A stretch of DNA of 58,014 nucleotides from Pseudooceanicola lipolyticus (GCF_002786325.1 NZ_PGTB01000014.1:1-58014), one strand, 5' to 3'; counted from the first letter of the stretch, positions 45,376-54,572 are shown. Translations and numbers: made by a program. The notes: generated by a model not told the origin, from the letters alone.

Positions 45376-47556
45376 ATGAAACACGAAAAGACCCTGGACG
45401 CGATAGGGACTGTCCCAACATGGCACACACCCGCAGACGCGCGCGCCAAGCTCTCCGAGATCATCTGCGGGTTCGTCAAAACGGCCACGTCCGCTCCGGA
45501 AACGTCCGAGGAAGATTGCGCCGTGCTCGCTCTCAAGGTGACGGCCGGTCTTGGCAAGACAGCAACCACGCTTCGCGCGATCGCACGCCATGGGGAGGCG
45601 CTGCTCGCGCGCGGTCACGTGCTCTTCTACGTTCCGACGCTCGATCTCGCGGAGCGGGCCCACAGCGAGTTCTTGAGACTGGCACCCGATATTCCGAGCC
45701 GTGTGATCCGCGGCCGTGAGGCCCTTCGCCCGTACGACAAATCAAAGCAGATGTGCGAAAATGCCGATCTGGCAAAAAAGATTGCCGGATTTGTCCCGTC
45801 CGTGACGCAAGCACTATGTCGCGGAGTGGATGCCGATGAAAATTTCGTCGAGTCGTCCTGCGCATCGGAGTGTCCGTATCTTGCGCAAAAAGATGTCAGC
45901 GGACCGCATGTCGTCTTCCTTTCGCACGCATATCTGACAGTGCGCCCCCCGATCGACGGCGATTTCCCGGTCGTGCTGCGGGTCGTGGATGAAAAGGTCT
46001 GGCCGACCCTGACACGGATATCCCACATTTCCGTCGAGGATTTCATGCGTGCTCCGCCCGCAGGTGTCGAGGAGGAGCTCATCAATGCCCTATCCAGGGC
46101 CAAGGGCCTCGTGGTCGACGGTCTCCAACGAGATCTGCCGCTCTACGAACATCTGCGGCGAGATGGACTCACAACCGACAGCATCAGCCGTCTCGCCGAC
46201 ATGGAGCGCAAGTCGCGGAAGCATCTGGAGCTCAGCCCGGCACAGAATCTGGCGTCGAAGAAATTCCGGGTGTCCACTTTTGATAGCAGAGCTTTCCTGG
46301 CCTCCCGGCGCCGGCAGCGCATCTTTTCGCTGTTGTCAGAAAAGGACGTCGGGCACTGCAACATCCTGCGGCTGGCGGAGACGACCGTCGATGGCGCATC
46401 AAGGCAGTCGATCGAAATATTCACCACCGAGGACGTCCCCCGCGACGCGCCGATGCTGCTGCTCGATGCCGACGCAGACCGGGAGATCACAGAACGGGTT
46501 GTCCCGGGAGCGGAGGTGATCGCCATCGAGTCTCCCCCGGACGCGGACATAGTCCAGATCAAGGACCTTACACTCTCCAACACGTGGATGCTCGACGAAG
46601 AAAAGGGCGCGGGGCGGCGCGCTGCCGTGCTGAAAATAATCAAACGTGAAGTCAGCCGGGCCGCCGGAGCAGGCGTGCTCGTTGTCGCCACGAAAGCGGT
46701 TCTCGGGGCGCTCCATACAGACGCCTCCGGTGTCACTCCTACGGATGAGGCCGGGCTGAAACAACCGCTCCTCGGTGCAGTGCCTCGATGGTTCGGGCCG
46801 CGAACGCAAGGGGTCAACGATTTCGAGGACTTCGCCGCAATCGTCGTGGTAGGTCGCTTGCAGCCCCATATTGCCGATGTGGAAGCTTCCGCTCGTGCAA
46901 TTTTCGGAAAGGATCTCCTTCCTATCGCCTCGCATGACGGTGGTCCCCTCCCGGCGCTGAAATCCTTCCACCTGATGAGCGACGGCTCACATCCTCCTCC
47001 GGCAAGATGCCACACGCACCCCGATCCCCGAGTCCACGCCGTCATTGCGCAGACACGCGAGTGCGGGACGCTCCAGGCGATCGCCAGGCTGCGCCTCGTT
47101 GCCCCGATGCGGAGCAAACGGGTCGTGATTCTGAGCAGCTTGCCTCTGCCAGGCTTTCCGGTCACCCGGCTTGTCGCGTTCAATCAACTCGCCCGCGGAC
47201 TCGAACACGAGCCTGATCCGGCAGGCTTCATCCGGATGGAATCTGCCCTGAGGGCGTTACGTCGGCAGCCTGTTTGCGGCACGCGCCTGTCCGCCGGCGG
47301 ATTGGCCTCTGACCTTCCGCGCGATTTCGAGACGGACGACCAGGCGAAAGGCTTTCGGCGCGGCCGAGCGACCAATCACGTTGTCGCGCTCTGCAGACGT
47401 GTTGCCAAACGGAATGGCTGGCCGCTGACTCTGCTTGCGCTCCGTAAGCCCGGCGGCGGCCATTCCATTCCGGCAGTCGTGCTATCGTCGCCCGAAGACG
47501 CGTTGAAACAGGCAGAGCGGCTATGGCCGGACATGCAAGCATCCTGCGGCACCTGA
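45376..47556 (+). CDS. XPD/DinG-like Fe-S helicase-type ATPase
   Basis: This 726-residue protein has Walker A AGLGKT at 57-62 and a DExx box VVDEKVW near Asp205. Four cysteines lie between these motifs (Cys127, Cys148, Cys162, Cys166, the last two as SCASEC), placed as in the iron-sulfur domain of XPD/DinG helicases. They are followed by FLSHAYLT, like the NHxLL segment of that family. A late QAIARLRLV segment resembles motif VI. DEKV in place of DEAH is unusual. It may unwind DNA for island replication or transfer. AAGGAGG precedes the start. It is followed by a KfrA-like gene. Confidence 0.6.
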   Translation: MKHEKTLDAIGTVPTWHTPADARAKLSEIICGFVKTATSAPETSEEDCAVLALKVTAGLGKTATTLRAIARHGEALLARGHVLFYVPTLDLAERAHSEFLRLAPDIPSRVIRGREALRPYDKSKQMCENADLAKKIAGFVPSVTQALCRGVDADENFVESSCASECPYLAQKDVSGPHVVFLSHAYLTVRPPIDGDFPVVLRVVDEKVWPTLTRISHISVEDFMRAPPAGVEEELINALSRAKGLVVDGLQRDLPLYEHLRRDGLTTDSISRLADMERKSRKHLELSPAQNLASKKFRVSTFDSRAFLASRRRQRIFSLLSEKDVGHCNILRLAETTVDGASRQSIEIFTTEDVPRDAPMLLLDADADREITERVVPGAEVIAIESPPDADIVQIKDLTLSNTWMLDEEKGAGRRAAVLKIIKREVSRAAGAGVLVVATKAVLGALHTDASGVTPTDEAGLKQPLLGAVPRWFGPRTQGVNDFEDFAAIVVVGRLQPHIADVEASARAIFGKDLLPIASHDGGPLPALKSFHLMSDGSHPPPARCHTHPDPRVHAVIAQTRECGTLQAIARLRLVAPMRSKRVVILSSLPLPGFPVTRLVAFNQLARGLEHEPDPAGFIRMESALRALRRQPVCGTRLSAGGLASDLPRDFETDDQAKGFRRGRATNHVVALCRRVAKRNGWPLTLLALRKPGGGHSIPAVVLSSPEDALKQAERLWPDMQASCGT

Positions 47557-47639
47557 AATCCGCCCGAGTTTTTCTTTTTCGACGCGCCCGAAGAACCAAC
47601 ATCCTCTTCAGCCGCCAGCGGCGCCTTTGACAAACACCC

Positions 47640-47660
47640 TTTCGCAAAGTCTTTGCGAAA
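47640..47660 (+). promoter_or_regulatory. Perfect palindrome upstream of the KfrA-like gene (probable operator)
   Basis: TTTCGCAAA-GTC-TTTGCGAAA, a nine-base perfect dyad with a three-base spacer, ends 16 bases before the start codon of the KfrA-like protein. KfrA proteins repress their own gene by binding inverted repeats at its promoter, so autoregulation is the natural reading. Confidence 0.6.
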
Positions 47661-47676
47661 CCAAAGAGGAAAAACA

Positions 47677-48291
47677 ATGACCGAGAAGAAGACCGGCCGC
47701 CCCCCGAAATACACCGAGGCGCAGGTTCTTGAAGGCATCGGGATCGTCGAGGAGAACGGCGACACCCCGACCGGCGAGACTGTGAAGAGAGCGATGTGCG
47801 TCCACCTCGGCGTGCCGCCTGGGATCAACTCTCAGAGCCTCGACAAGGAGGTCCAGCGGCTTCTCGATGAGCGGGAACGTCAGCAATCCGCGCGTCTGAT
47901 CGTGGCCTTGCCTGAAACAAGCCGAAATGCAGTCCGAGAGATCAGCCGAACCGTGGAGTCTGCGATCTTGCTTCATCTGGGCCGCGAACATGGTGAACTC
48001 CGTCGTATCAACGAACAGAAGGTCACGCAGAAGGACATGGATCTGGCGCACCAGCGTGCGCAAATCCGCGAGCTACTGATGAAACTCGATCAACAGGCGG
48101 AAGAGGTTGCCGCGCTCGAAGAAGCGGCGCGAGCCATGCAAGACCAACTCCTTCAGTCGCAGGAGCGGAATTCGGCCCTGTTGACACGCATAACAGAGTT
48201 CGAAAAACGTCAGGACTTCAGGGAGGAAATGTTCGCGTTTATGAAGGAGACGCTTGCTCAGCATGCTCCTCATCTGCCCGAGAAGGAATAG
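47677..48291 (+). CDS. KfrA-like DNA-binding coiled-coil protein
   Basis: This 204-residue protein has an N-terminal KfrA-type DNA-binding domain (GRPPKYTEAQVLEGIGIVEE through about residue 70) and a long coiled coil (about 110-185, Gln/Glu/Leu-rich). KfrA proteins act in plasmid maintenance and transcription control. Here it suggests that the island has a plasmid-like stability function. A perfect palindrome upstream supports autoregulation. AGAGGAAAAAC precedes the start. It is convergent with the defence block. Confidence 0.8.
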   Translation: MTEKKTGRPPKYTEAQVLEGIGIVEENGDTPTGETVKRAMCVHLGVPPGINSQSLDKEVQRLLDERERQQSARLIVALPETSRNAVREISRTVESAILLHLGREHGELRRINEQKVTQKDMDLAHQRAQIRELLMKLDQQAEEVAALEEAARAMQDQLLQSQERNSALLTRITEFEKRQDFREEMFAFMKETLAQHAPHLPEKE

Positions 48292-48382
48292 GCGAAGCCA
48301 ATTCTGCTGCTATCCGACACAATGGTCAAATCAAGGGGGCCGGCTTGGCAGAAATCCCATCCGCCAGACCGGTCAATGGCAA

Positions 48383-50404
48383 TCAGACAAGGTCTTCAAG
48401 GAATTCCGAGACGCGGCCCGCACCGGAAACCCACAAACGCTCTCTGGCCCGAGTGGTGGCGACATATAGAAGATGGCGTTCCGTCGCCATGATTTCCTCG
48501 ATCATCGCCTCGTCTCTTGCTTCGAGGAGGCGATCCTCCTTGGGGATTACATCTTCGTCACATGCCATGACTGCCACGGCGCGATATTCGGATCCCTTCG
48601 CATCGTGCATGACGCGAACTTCCGGTCCTTCGTTCAGGCCAGATAGCGATCGGAAGGTGTCCCGGACGGCCTTGGCACGTGGAAGCTCGTCCTCGCTGCG
48701 AACCAAGAGTGCAACCTCCCGCTCTGTGAAACCCTCATGAGCCAAGCCGGCGAGCCAACCGGCGACAGCCTTGATCTCTGCATCAGCATCCGGGAATTCG
48801 GCGATTTCCGGTGCCGGGCCGTCGAAAAGCGACACGACACCGGTGCGCCGATCCTCGTTGCCGTCCGCCTCAGTCAAGCTTGGGGGCAGCAGGCGGTCGG
48901 ACTGGATTCGGATCTGTTGCGACGTCCGATAGTTGACCTTTAGGCTGCGCGATCGTCCCCGCACGTCCACTCCGGCAGCCTTCCACGGGAATGGCGCACG
49001 AAAGATCCGCTGGCCGATGTCACCGGCGAAGAACAAACCGTTCGGCAGGTCTCCGGCAATGGCCGACAGGAAATGCAATTCCGGCACAGAAATGTCTTGT
49101 GCCTCGTCCACCACCGCATGGGTAAACGGCCGCCGCGCGCCTGCACGATAATGTACCGCGAGAGCGTGGAGCATCTGGGCGCGGGTTCGCTTGCCCTGCC
49201 CCTCCAAAGCGGCGCGCGCATCGGAGAAGACGTCCCACAGCGCATCCCGGCGCGACGCCGCCATGCGCGTGAGTCGACCCAGGCGCGGCAGATCTCGGTA
49301 TGCATCGCGGTCGGCCACCGCCCAGGCATCCACGACGAGACGCCATTCGTCCTGCAGGAAGCCAGGGTCCACGCTCACCTCTGCCGCTGCGGCGGCGTCG
49401 GCCAGTGCCTTGGCGACATCATCGGACGCTGCCTCCTCGACCGGGCCGAAGGCCTCGACGTAAAAATCGTGTGCCAGTTCCCCCAACGCGCGGGTCGTGA
49501 CACGGTCTCGAACTGCCGTGTCCGGCAGCAGCATGGGCAGCTTGGCCGAAAGCCCATCGGCGAGCCGCCGGTTGAACGTGGTGAGCAAGATGCGCGCCTC
49601 GGCATCTTCTCGGGCCAGCCGGGCCGCCCTGTGCAAAGCAACGACCGTCTTGCCGGTCCCGGCCGAGCCGATCACTCGGGCCGGACCGTTGAAGTCCCGG
49701 TCCACGAATTCTTTCTGCGCCGGGTGCAGCCAGACAGCCCATCTCTCCCAAGGCGCCTCGAGCGCGGCGGCCAGATCGGCCTCGGTGGTCGTGAGGCGGA
49801 AGCGACGCACGGCGTCGGGATGTTCGTAGGGATCCTCGGCGTGCGGCGCGGGCGCAGGCCGCTCGCCGGTGGCTGCCTGCAACAATGCCTCGCCCGCCTC
49901 CGCCGGAAGGTGGCTGGCGATGTCCAGCACCGTATCCTCGGTGGCATCGCGCACCGTTTCGATCCAATCCTCGGGTACGCCCCAGGACAGCAGCGTGTCA
50001 TCGTCCTCGTCGGCGAAGAGACGAGGTTTCTTCACGGCCTCCTCGACGTAGCGCTGGATGATAACGTCTTCGACGGTCTCACGGATTTCGACGATCTGCG
50101 CCGCCCCCGTTCTCGGATGCACGTCGATCCGGCGCCGCTCGGCCCAGCGGTAGGCGTCATCATGGTGGCCGACCCACGCAAGTAGCGTGGCGCCGTCCTT
50201 CTTGTGCAGGACAAGCCGGACATCGCGATTCACCCGCGCGGTCCAGAAATGCGGGTCCTTGGCCCGGTCGACGCGGTGCATTTGGAGGCCCGGGTTGTCG
50301 GGGTTCATCTGCGCGTCGAAGGCCGCGGTCTTCGCGGCCCTTTGCTCCTGACCGGATAGCTTGGTGAGCGCGTCGGAGAAGGTGTCGGCGATGCGGAAGG
50401 TCAT
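48383..50404 (-). CDS. RelE-like domain fused to UvrD/Rep-type SF1 helicase
   Basis: This 673-residue protein begins with a RelE/ParE-fold-like domain (residues 1-92; VNRDVRLVLHKKDG and WVGHHDDAYRWAERR are typical of RelE toxins). A linker follows, then an SF1A helicase: Q-motif WLHPAQKEFV at 225-234, Walker A GSAGTGKT at 246-253, DEAQ at 433-436, then GDIGQRI, VNYRTSQQIR and the VATTRARERL motif VI. The 1B/2B insertions are short. The start overlaps the upstream small gene by four bases (ATGA). It is the last gene of a co-directional type III restriction block, which suggests a defence or DNA-processing role. Whether the RelE part is toxic or only binds RNA or ribosomes is unknown. Confidence 0.85.
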   Translation of the reverse strand: MTFRIADTFSDALTKLSGQEQRAAKTAAFDAQMNPDNPGLQMHRVDRAKDPHFWTARVNRDVRLVLHKKDGATLLAWVGHHDDAYRWAERRRIDVHPRTGAAQIVEIRETVEDVIIQRYVEEAVKKPRLFADEDDDTLLSWGVPEDWIETVRDATEDTVLDIASHLPAEAGEALLQAATGERPAPAPHAEDPYEHPDAVRRFRLTTTEADLAAALEAPWERWAVWLHPAQKEFVDRDFNGPARVIGSAGTGKTVVALHRAARLAREDAEARILLTTFNRRLADGLSAKLPMLLPDTAVRDRVTTRALGELAHDFYVEAFGPVEEAASDDVAKALADAAAAAEVSVDPGFLQDEWRLVVDAWAVADRDAYRDLPRLGRLTRMAASRRDALWDVFSDARAALEGQGKRTRAQMLHALAVHYRAGARRPFTHAVVDEAQDISVPELHFLSAIAGDLPNGLFFAGDIGQRIFRAPFPWKAAGVDVRGRSRSLKVNYRTSQQIRIQSDRLLPPSLTEADGNEDRRTGVVSLFDGPAPEIAEFPDADAEIKAVAGWLAGLAHEGFTEREVALLVRSEDELPRAKAVRDTFRSLSGLNEGPEVRVMHDAKGSEYRAVAVMACDEDVIPKEDRLLEARDEAMIEEIMATERHLLYVATTRARERLWVSGAGRVSEFLEDLV

Positions 50405-50748
50405 GTATCCCTGCGTTCCTTCATGGCCTTGACGAAGTTGACGTATGCTTCGCGGCGCTTCTCTTCTTTATTTTGCAACCGGGCACGTCCACGTTCCACC
50501 GACGCTTGCCGGGATCGAAAAACCTTCTGCATCACTTTCTGACGATCCTCGACTGACAACACGTGCAAACCCGGCGCGTCATCGCCAAACGCCGCCTTTT
50601 TCTTTTTCTGTTTAGCTCCAGGTTTCACCCCTGACCGACGGTCGTCTATGACGTCTTCGATCCGATCACTTCTTTCTCTCGGAGAGCTCTTCGAGCCTTT
50701 TCCGGCGCGGAACACTGTAGAACCGCCGCGATAACCTCCACCGCTCAT
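50401..50748 (-). CDS. Small basic protein of the restriction block
   Basis: This 115-residue, strongly basic protein starts MSGGGYRGGSTVFRAGKG. It contains a Lys-rich patch (KQKKKKAAFG) and a C-terminal charged helix rich in Arg, Lys and Glu. No domain is recognised. It starts three bases after the mod stop and overlaps the helicase gene start (ATGA), so it is translated between them. It may bind nucleic acid or link Mod to the helicase; that is inference. Confidence 0.7.
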   Translation of the reverse strand: MSGGGYRGGSTVFRAGKGSKSSPRERSDRIEDVIDDRRSGVKPGAKQKKKKAAFGDDAPGLHVLSVEDRQKVMQKVFRSRQASVERGRARLQNKEEKRREAYVNFVKAMKERRDT

Positions 50749-50751
50749 GTC

Positions 50752-53649
50752 CTACACCCCTATCACCTTCATCACCTCGTCTCCGAGGTGGTTAATTACC
50801 TTGACCGCGATCCGTCCGGATTTCGGCCGCGCGAAGGCGCGGGACTCGGTCCGTTTCAGGCTCTCCCAAGCTTCTTCGTCGATCTCGGCCTTCAGCGTTG
50901 TTTTGAGCTGCTTGTAAGGGATCTCCGCCCCCGGGAAATACGCGTGGCGAACGAAGAAGCTCTGCTCGTCGTAATCCGTGTCGATGAACCAACAGGCGAT
51001 CTCATCGGGGTCGGAGGATGACACCTCGCCGGTGGCGGGGCGGAAGATGTCGACGCCCAGAAGGCGCACGCGCAGCCGGTCGCCCTCTTCCACGATCTCG
51101 ATGTCGGGCTCGCCGAAGACCACGAAGAGGTTGCCTCCACCCGCCTTCAGGTCTCCCGCCATGTGCAGGTCGGCGTTCATGCGGGCCTGCAGGACGGTGA
51201 TGCGGCCAAGCTTCTGGAACTCGGCCGTATGGGCGTCGAAGTTGAAGGCGCAGGCGATCACCAAGTCGAACCCGGCATCCGCCGCCTCGCGCGCGGCCGC
51301 CACGAGGTCGGCGCGCTGGAGGGTGCCGTATTCTGGGCCGATGAGGATGCCGGCGCGACGTTCGGTCTCGCCCTCCATGTAGCGGCCCTCCGCGGCGAGC
51401 CATTCGCCGGGCCAGGCGGAGAGCGAGGTGAAATCGATGCGGTCCTCGCGCCCGGCCTGCTGCACCCCGGCTTTGGCGAGATTTTCAAGGATCGCGGTGC
51501 GGTAGTTCTCGGCCTCCTGCTCTCCTGCTCCGCGCTTGCCACTGGCGGCGTCATGCTCGTCGATCAGCTCGCCGTGTTCGTTGACCGCCTGGGTGCGGTG
51601 GGGCGACAGGCTCTCGACGGTGAAGGGCCCGGCGACGCGGACGCGCTTCTTGTCCTCGTAGGGCTTGTCGTAAAGGTATTCGTGATCGGCCTTGGCGGCG
51701 ATGCTGGCATCGATCTCCTTCTGGCGGGCGATGCGGGCCTCCCAGAACGCGTGCAACGCCGTCTTGGCCGCGTCGGGCCAGCCCTCGGGCGCATCACGGG
51801 GGATCTCCCACTCCATGAAGCCGTTCGCCGGGGCCATCTCTCCGCTGGGCAATTCGACCTCGCCGGAGGCGGTGAAGTCGATCTTCTCACCCTTGCGGCC
51901 GCCGGTTTCGACCTCGAAGGGCGCGGGATGGCCCTGCAGGGCGGCGTTGAGCGCGGCACGGGCTTCTTCGACGGCGGGCTGCAGCGCCTCCCAGATCGTG
52001 TCGATCTCGGTGTTGTTGGCGATGCTTTTCAGCGTGATGTGCGGCACGCGCTGGTAGACGAAGCCGTGGCGGATGTCGTTGTAGGTTTCAGCGGTCGAGG
52101 GGCTTCGCCGCGTGACCTCGGCCTCCTTCCTCTGACCCTCGGCGGAGTCCTTGAGCAGATACCAGGGGTATTTTGCGCCCATGATCCGCGCGCGGGCGAG
52201 CGCGAGGGCCACGCGGGAGGTGTCGATGGTGATCCAGCGCCGCCCCCATTGCTCGGCCACATAGGCGGTGGTGCCGGAGCCGCAGGTGGGATCGAGCACG
52301 AGGTCGCCGGGATCGGTGGTCATGAGTAGGCAACGTTGGACGATTGTTGAGCTTGTCTGCACAACATAAGTCATGTCTGAAGCGCCGCGAGTATCTGTCC
52401 AGACGTTCATCATTGGAGTGTATGGAAAATCGTCAAAGAAGCGTTTGTAAATTCTAAGGCCTTCTTGCTGCTGCAGGCGCCCGATCTTCCAGAGCTTTTT
52501 GGTGCCTTCAACGCCAACTGACCAATGCCGACGTGATCCACATTTTAGAGTGAAATCCTTACCAAAAGCGGACACCGGAATGTCTGCAGAACCTCCCTCA
52601 CTTCCGCCAGCGGAGACTATCGGGCCAGTTGCATAAACCCGTGCACCTTCCGGCAAACGGTCATTGTTAAAGAGCTCTTCGTCGGTGATGTTCCATGGCC
52701 TCTTTATCAATCCCGGCAACTCGACATATCGGTGTTCGACTGAACCTTCGCCGCCGAGCTTTTTCTCAGTGTATGGCTGCCGGAACTTGAGGAATTTCTT
52801 GTTCTTCCCATAATGCAGAATGAAATCGGACGCGGAAGGCAAATAGTTCGTTTTTGTTTGCCCGCTGGTCTTTGAAAAGGAAATCTGCGCAGCAAAATTG
52901 TCCTCCCCAAACACCTCATCCATCAGCGCCCGCACCCTGTGGACGTTCTCGTCTCCGATCTGGACGAAGCACGACCCGCTCTCGGTCAGCAGTTCGCGCG
53001 CCACCACCAGACGGTCGCGCAGGTATTGCAGGTAGGAATGGATGCCGTCGCGCCAGGTGTCGCGAAAGGCCTTCACCTGCTCGGGCTCGCGGGTCAGATG
53101 CTCCAGCTTGCCGTCCTTCACATCGCGCGACGTGGTGGACCACTGGAAGTTGGAGTTGAACTTGATGCCATAGGGCGGGTCGATGTAGATCGCCTGCACC
53201 TGCCCCTTGAGCCCTTCGCGTTCCGCGAGGCTCGCCATGACCTGCAACCCGTCGCCCAGGATCATCCGGTTCGACCACTTGCGGTGGTGGCGGTAGAACT
53301 CGATCTCCGCCTCGCGGTCGTCGTCGGTGATGCCGAAATGATCGAAGAGGTCCGCGCCGCCGCCCTCGCCGTTGCGCTGGCCCCCCGCCCTCAGGTCCTC
53401 GATGATCGCCTTTGGGTGGACCTGTTCCTGTAGGTAGATCGGCGGCGCGTCGACGGTGATCTCGGTCTGGTCGATGTCCTTGCCGCGCCAGATCAGCTGC
53501 GGGTCGAGATCGGGGTTGCGCTGTGCGTAGGCGACCTTGATCGGCCGGGCATCGTCCGGGTCCATCATGGGGGCGAGTTCCGGCGTGGGGATGTTCACGC
53601 GCTGGTCGTCGTGGGTGATGGGGTCGATCTGGGTTTTCTTGTCGGTCAT
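50752..53649 (-). CDS. Type III restriction-modification Mod: site-specific DNA methyltransferase
   Basis: This 965-residue beta-class N6-adenine methyltransferase has motif IV IDPPYGIKF at 157-160 (DPPY) and motif I VLDPTCGSGTT near residue 450, the order expected for type III Mod. Between them (about 246-442) lies the target-recognition region. Its coding sequence (about 52323-52910) is visibly AT-richer and uses different codons from the rest. A long C-terminal extension follows. The start overlaps the DUF4268 gene by four bases (ATGA), and the small basic gene follows after three bases. It would set the site methylated and, with Res, the site cut. Confidence 0.93.
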   Translation of the reverse strand: MTDKKTQIDPITHDDQRVNIPTPELAPMMDPDDARPIKVAYAQRNPDLDPQLIWRGKDIDQTEITVDAPPIYLQEQVHPKAIIEDLRAGGQRNGEGGGADLFDHFGITDDDREAEIEFYRHHRKWSNRMILGDGLQVMASLAEREGLKGQVQAIYIDPPYGIKFNSNFQWSTTSRDVKDGKLEHLTREPEQVKAFRDTWRDGIHSYLQYLRDRLVVARELLTESGSCFVQIGDENVHRVRALMDEVFGEDNFAAQISFSKTSGQTKTNYLPSASDFILHYGKNKKFLKFRQPYTEKKLGGEGSVEHRYVELPGLIKRPWNITDEELFNNDRLPEGARVYATGPIVSAGGSEGGSADIPVSAFGKDFTLKCGSRRHWSVGVEGTKKLWKIGRLQQQEGLRIYKRFFDDFPYTPMMNVWTDTRGASDMTYVVQTSSTIVQRCLLMTTDPGDLVLDPTCGSGTTAYVAEQWGRRWITIDTSRVALALARARIMGAKYPWYLLKDSAEGQRKEAEVTRRSPSTAETYNDIRHGFVYQRVPHITLKSIANNTEIDTIWEALQPAVEEARAALNAALQGHPAPFEVETGGRKGEKIDFTASGEVELPSGEMAPANGFMEWEIPRDAPEGWPDAAKTALHAFWEARIARQKEIDASIAAKADHEYLYDKPYEDKKRVRVAGPFTVESLSPHRTQAVNEHGELIDEHDAASGKRGAGEQEAENYRTAILENLAKAGVQQAGREDRIDFTSLSAWPGEWLAAEGRYMEGETERRAGILIGPEYGTLQRADLVAAAREAADAGFDLVIACAFNFDAHTAEFQKLGRITVLQARMNADLHMAGDLKAGGGNLFVVFGEPDIEIVEEGDRLRVRLLGVDIFRPATGEVSSSDPDEIACWFIDTDYDEQSFFVRHAYFPGAEIPYKQLKTTLKAEIDEEAWESLKRTESRAFARPKSGRIAVKVINHLGDEVMKVIGV

Positions 53650-54572
53650 TGCTCTGCCTCGATGGCTTCCGAGATCGCCGCGACGTAGAGCTTTCGACGC
53701 TCTTCCATCCAGTCGATGATCTCGGGCCAGTTGCTTTCGTCTTGGTAGGATTTCGGGAGGCGTTCCCCGAACAGGTGCCCGTTGGGCTCCGGGTTATATG
53801 TGTCGAACCCGAGTTTCCGCGCCAGGATGTCGGCGTGTCGACCAAGCCGATCCGCCGCCGAGTGCTTGCGTTCTCCCCATCCGCCCCGGACGTAGATGCC
53901 GGCGGTTTTTTCGCCGATCCAGACCGATATCAGGACATCGCCATCGGCAAGTCGAGTATATCTGTTCCAGCCGCGTTGGACCTTGATACCTTCGGCTTCG
54001 GCCTCGGGGTGGCGTTCGAGGTATCGGGTCCAGAACGCAGTTCTCACGTCGCTGAACGCATCCTTTCCGGTCTCTGCATCCTTCCGGGTCTGGGTCAGTG
54101 ACCGTTCCCATGCAGATGGCTTTTCAATCACCTCGAAGATTGGCGCGTAGGGGCTGTCGCCGATGCGGACGACGCGGGCCTTGATCGCGAAGAATGAGAA
54201 GCCGTCCGAGGTGTGTTCGTTCAGCCAGCGAATTGCAGAAAGGTGAGGTTCGCGGAACGCGGGCGCGATCCAAATGACGGTCTGCGCCTCGAGCCCCGCA
54301 AGGTATGTCATGATCTGGCCGAGATGGGTGTGATCCGTCTGCTCCAGCTGGTTCTCAATCAGGACGACGTTGCCGTCGAGGTCACGGGCGAGAATGTCGG
54401 CCGAGAAGGTCTCGACAGCGACCTCGGTGCCGGTCAGCTCCAGTTGGACACCGATGGCCTCGGAGAGGTGTTCGATGTTCTCCGCAAGCCACGGAGTGAA
54501 CTGGAGAGCTTCATGCTTCCAGGCTTCGCGCAGAGGCAGGTCTTCGAGGCGGCCGAACTTGATATCCGTCAT
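53646..54572 (-). CDS. DUF4268 protein with PD-(D/E)XK nuclease-like core
   Basis: This 308-residue protein has an N-terminal half with the layout of a PD-(D/E)XK nuclease: Asp59 in SADILARD, then LIENQLEQTDHTHLGQ with Glu73 and Gln75 in an E-x-Q form, followed by YLAGLEAQTVIWIAP. The C-terminal half is the DUF4268 domain. Both ends overlap its neighbours by ATGA (res before it, mod after it), so it is an integral, translationally coupled member of the locus. A guiding or auxiliary nuclease role is likely but unproven. Confidence 0.82.
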   Translation of the reverse strand: MTDIKFGRLEDLPLREAWKHEALQFTPWLAENIEHLSEAIGVQLELTGTEVAVETFSADILARDLDGNVVLIENQLEQTDHTHLGQIMTYLAGLEAQTVIWIAPAFREPHLSAIRWLNEHTSDGFSFFAIKARVVRIGDSPYAPIFEVIEKPSAWERSLTQTRKDAETGKDAFSDVRTAFWTRYLERHPEAEAEGIKVQRGWNRYTRLADGDVLISVWIGEKTAGIYVRGGWGERKHSAADRLGRHADILARKLGFDTYNPEPNGHLFGERLPKSYQDESNWPEIIDWMEERRKLYVAAISEAIEAEQ

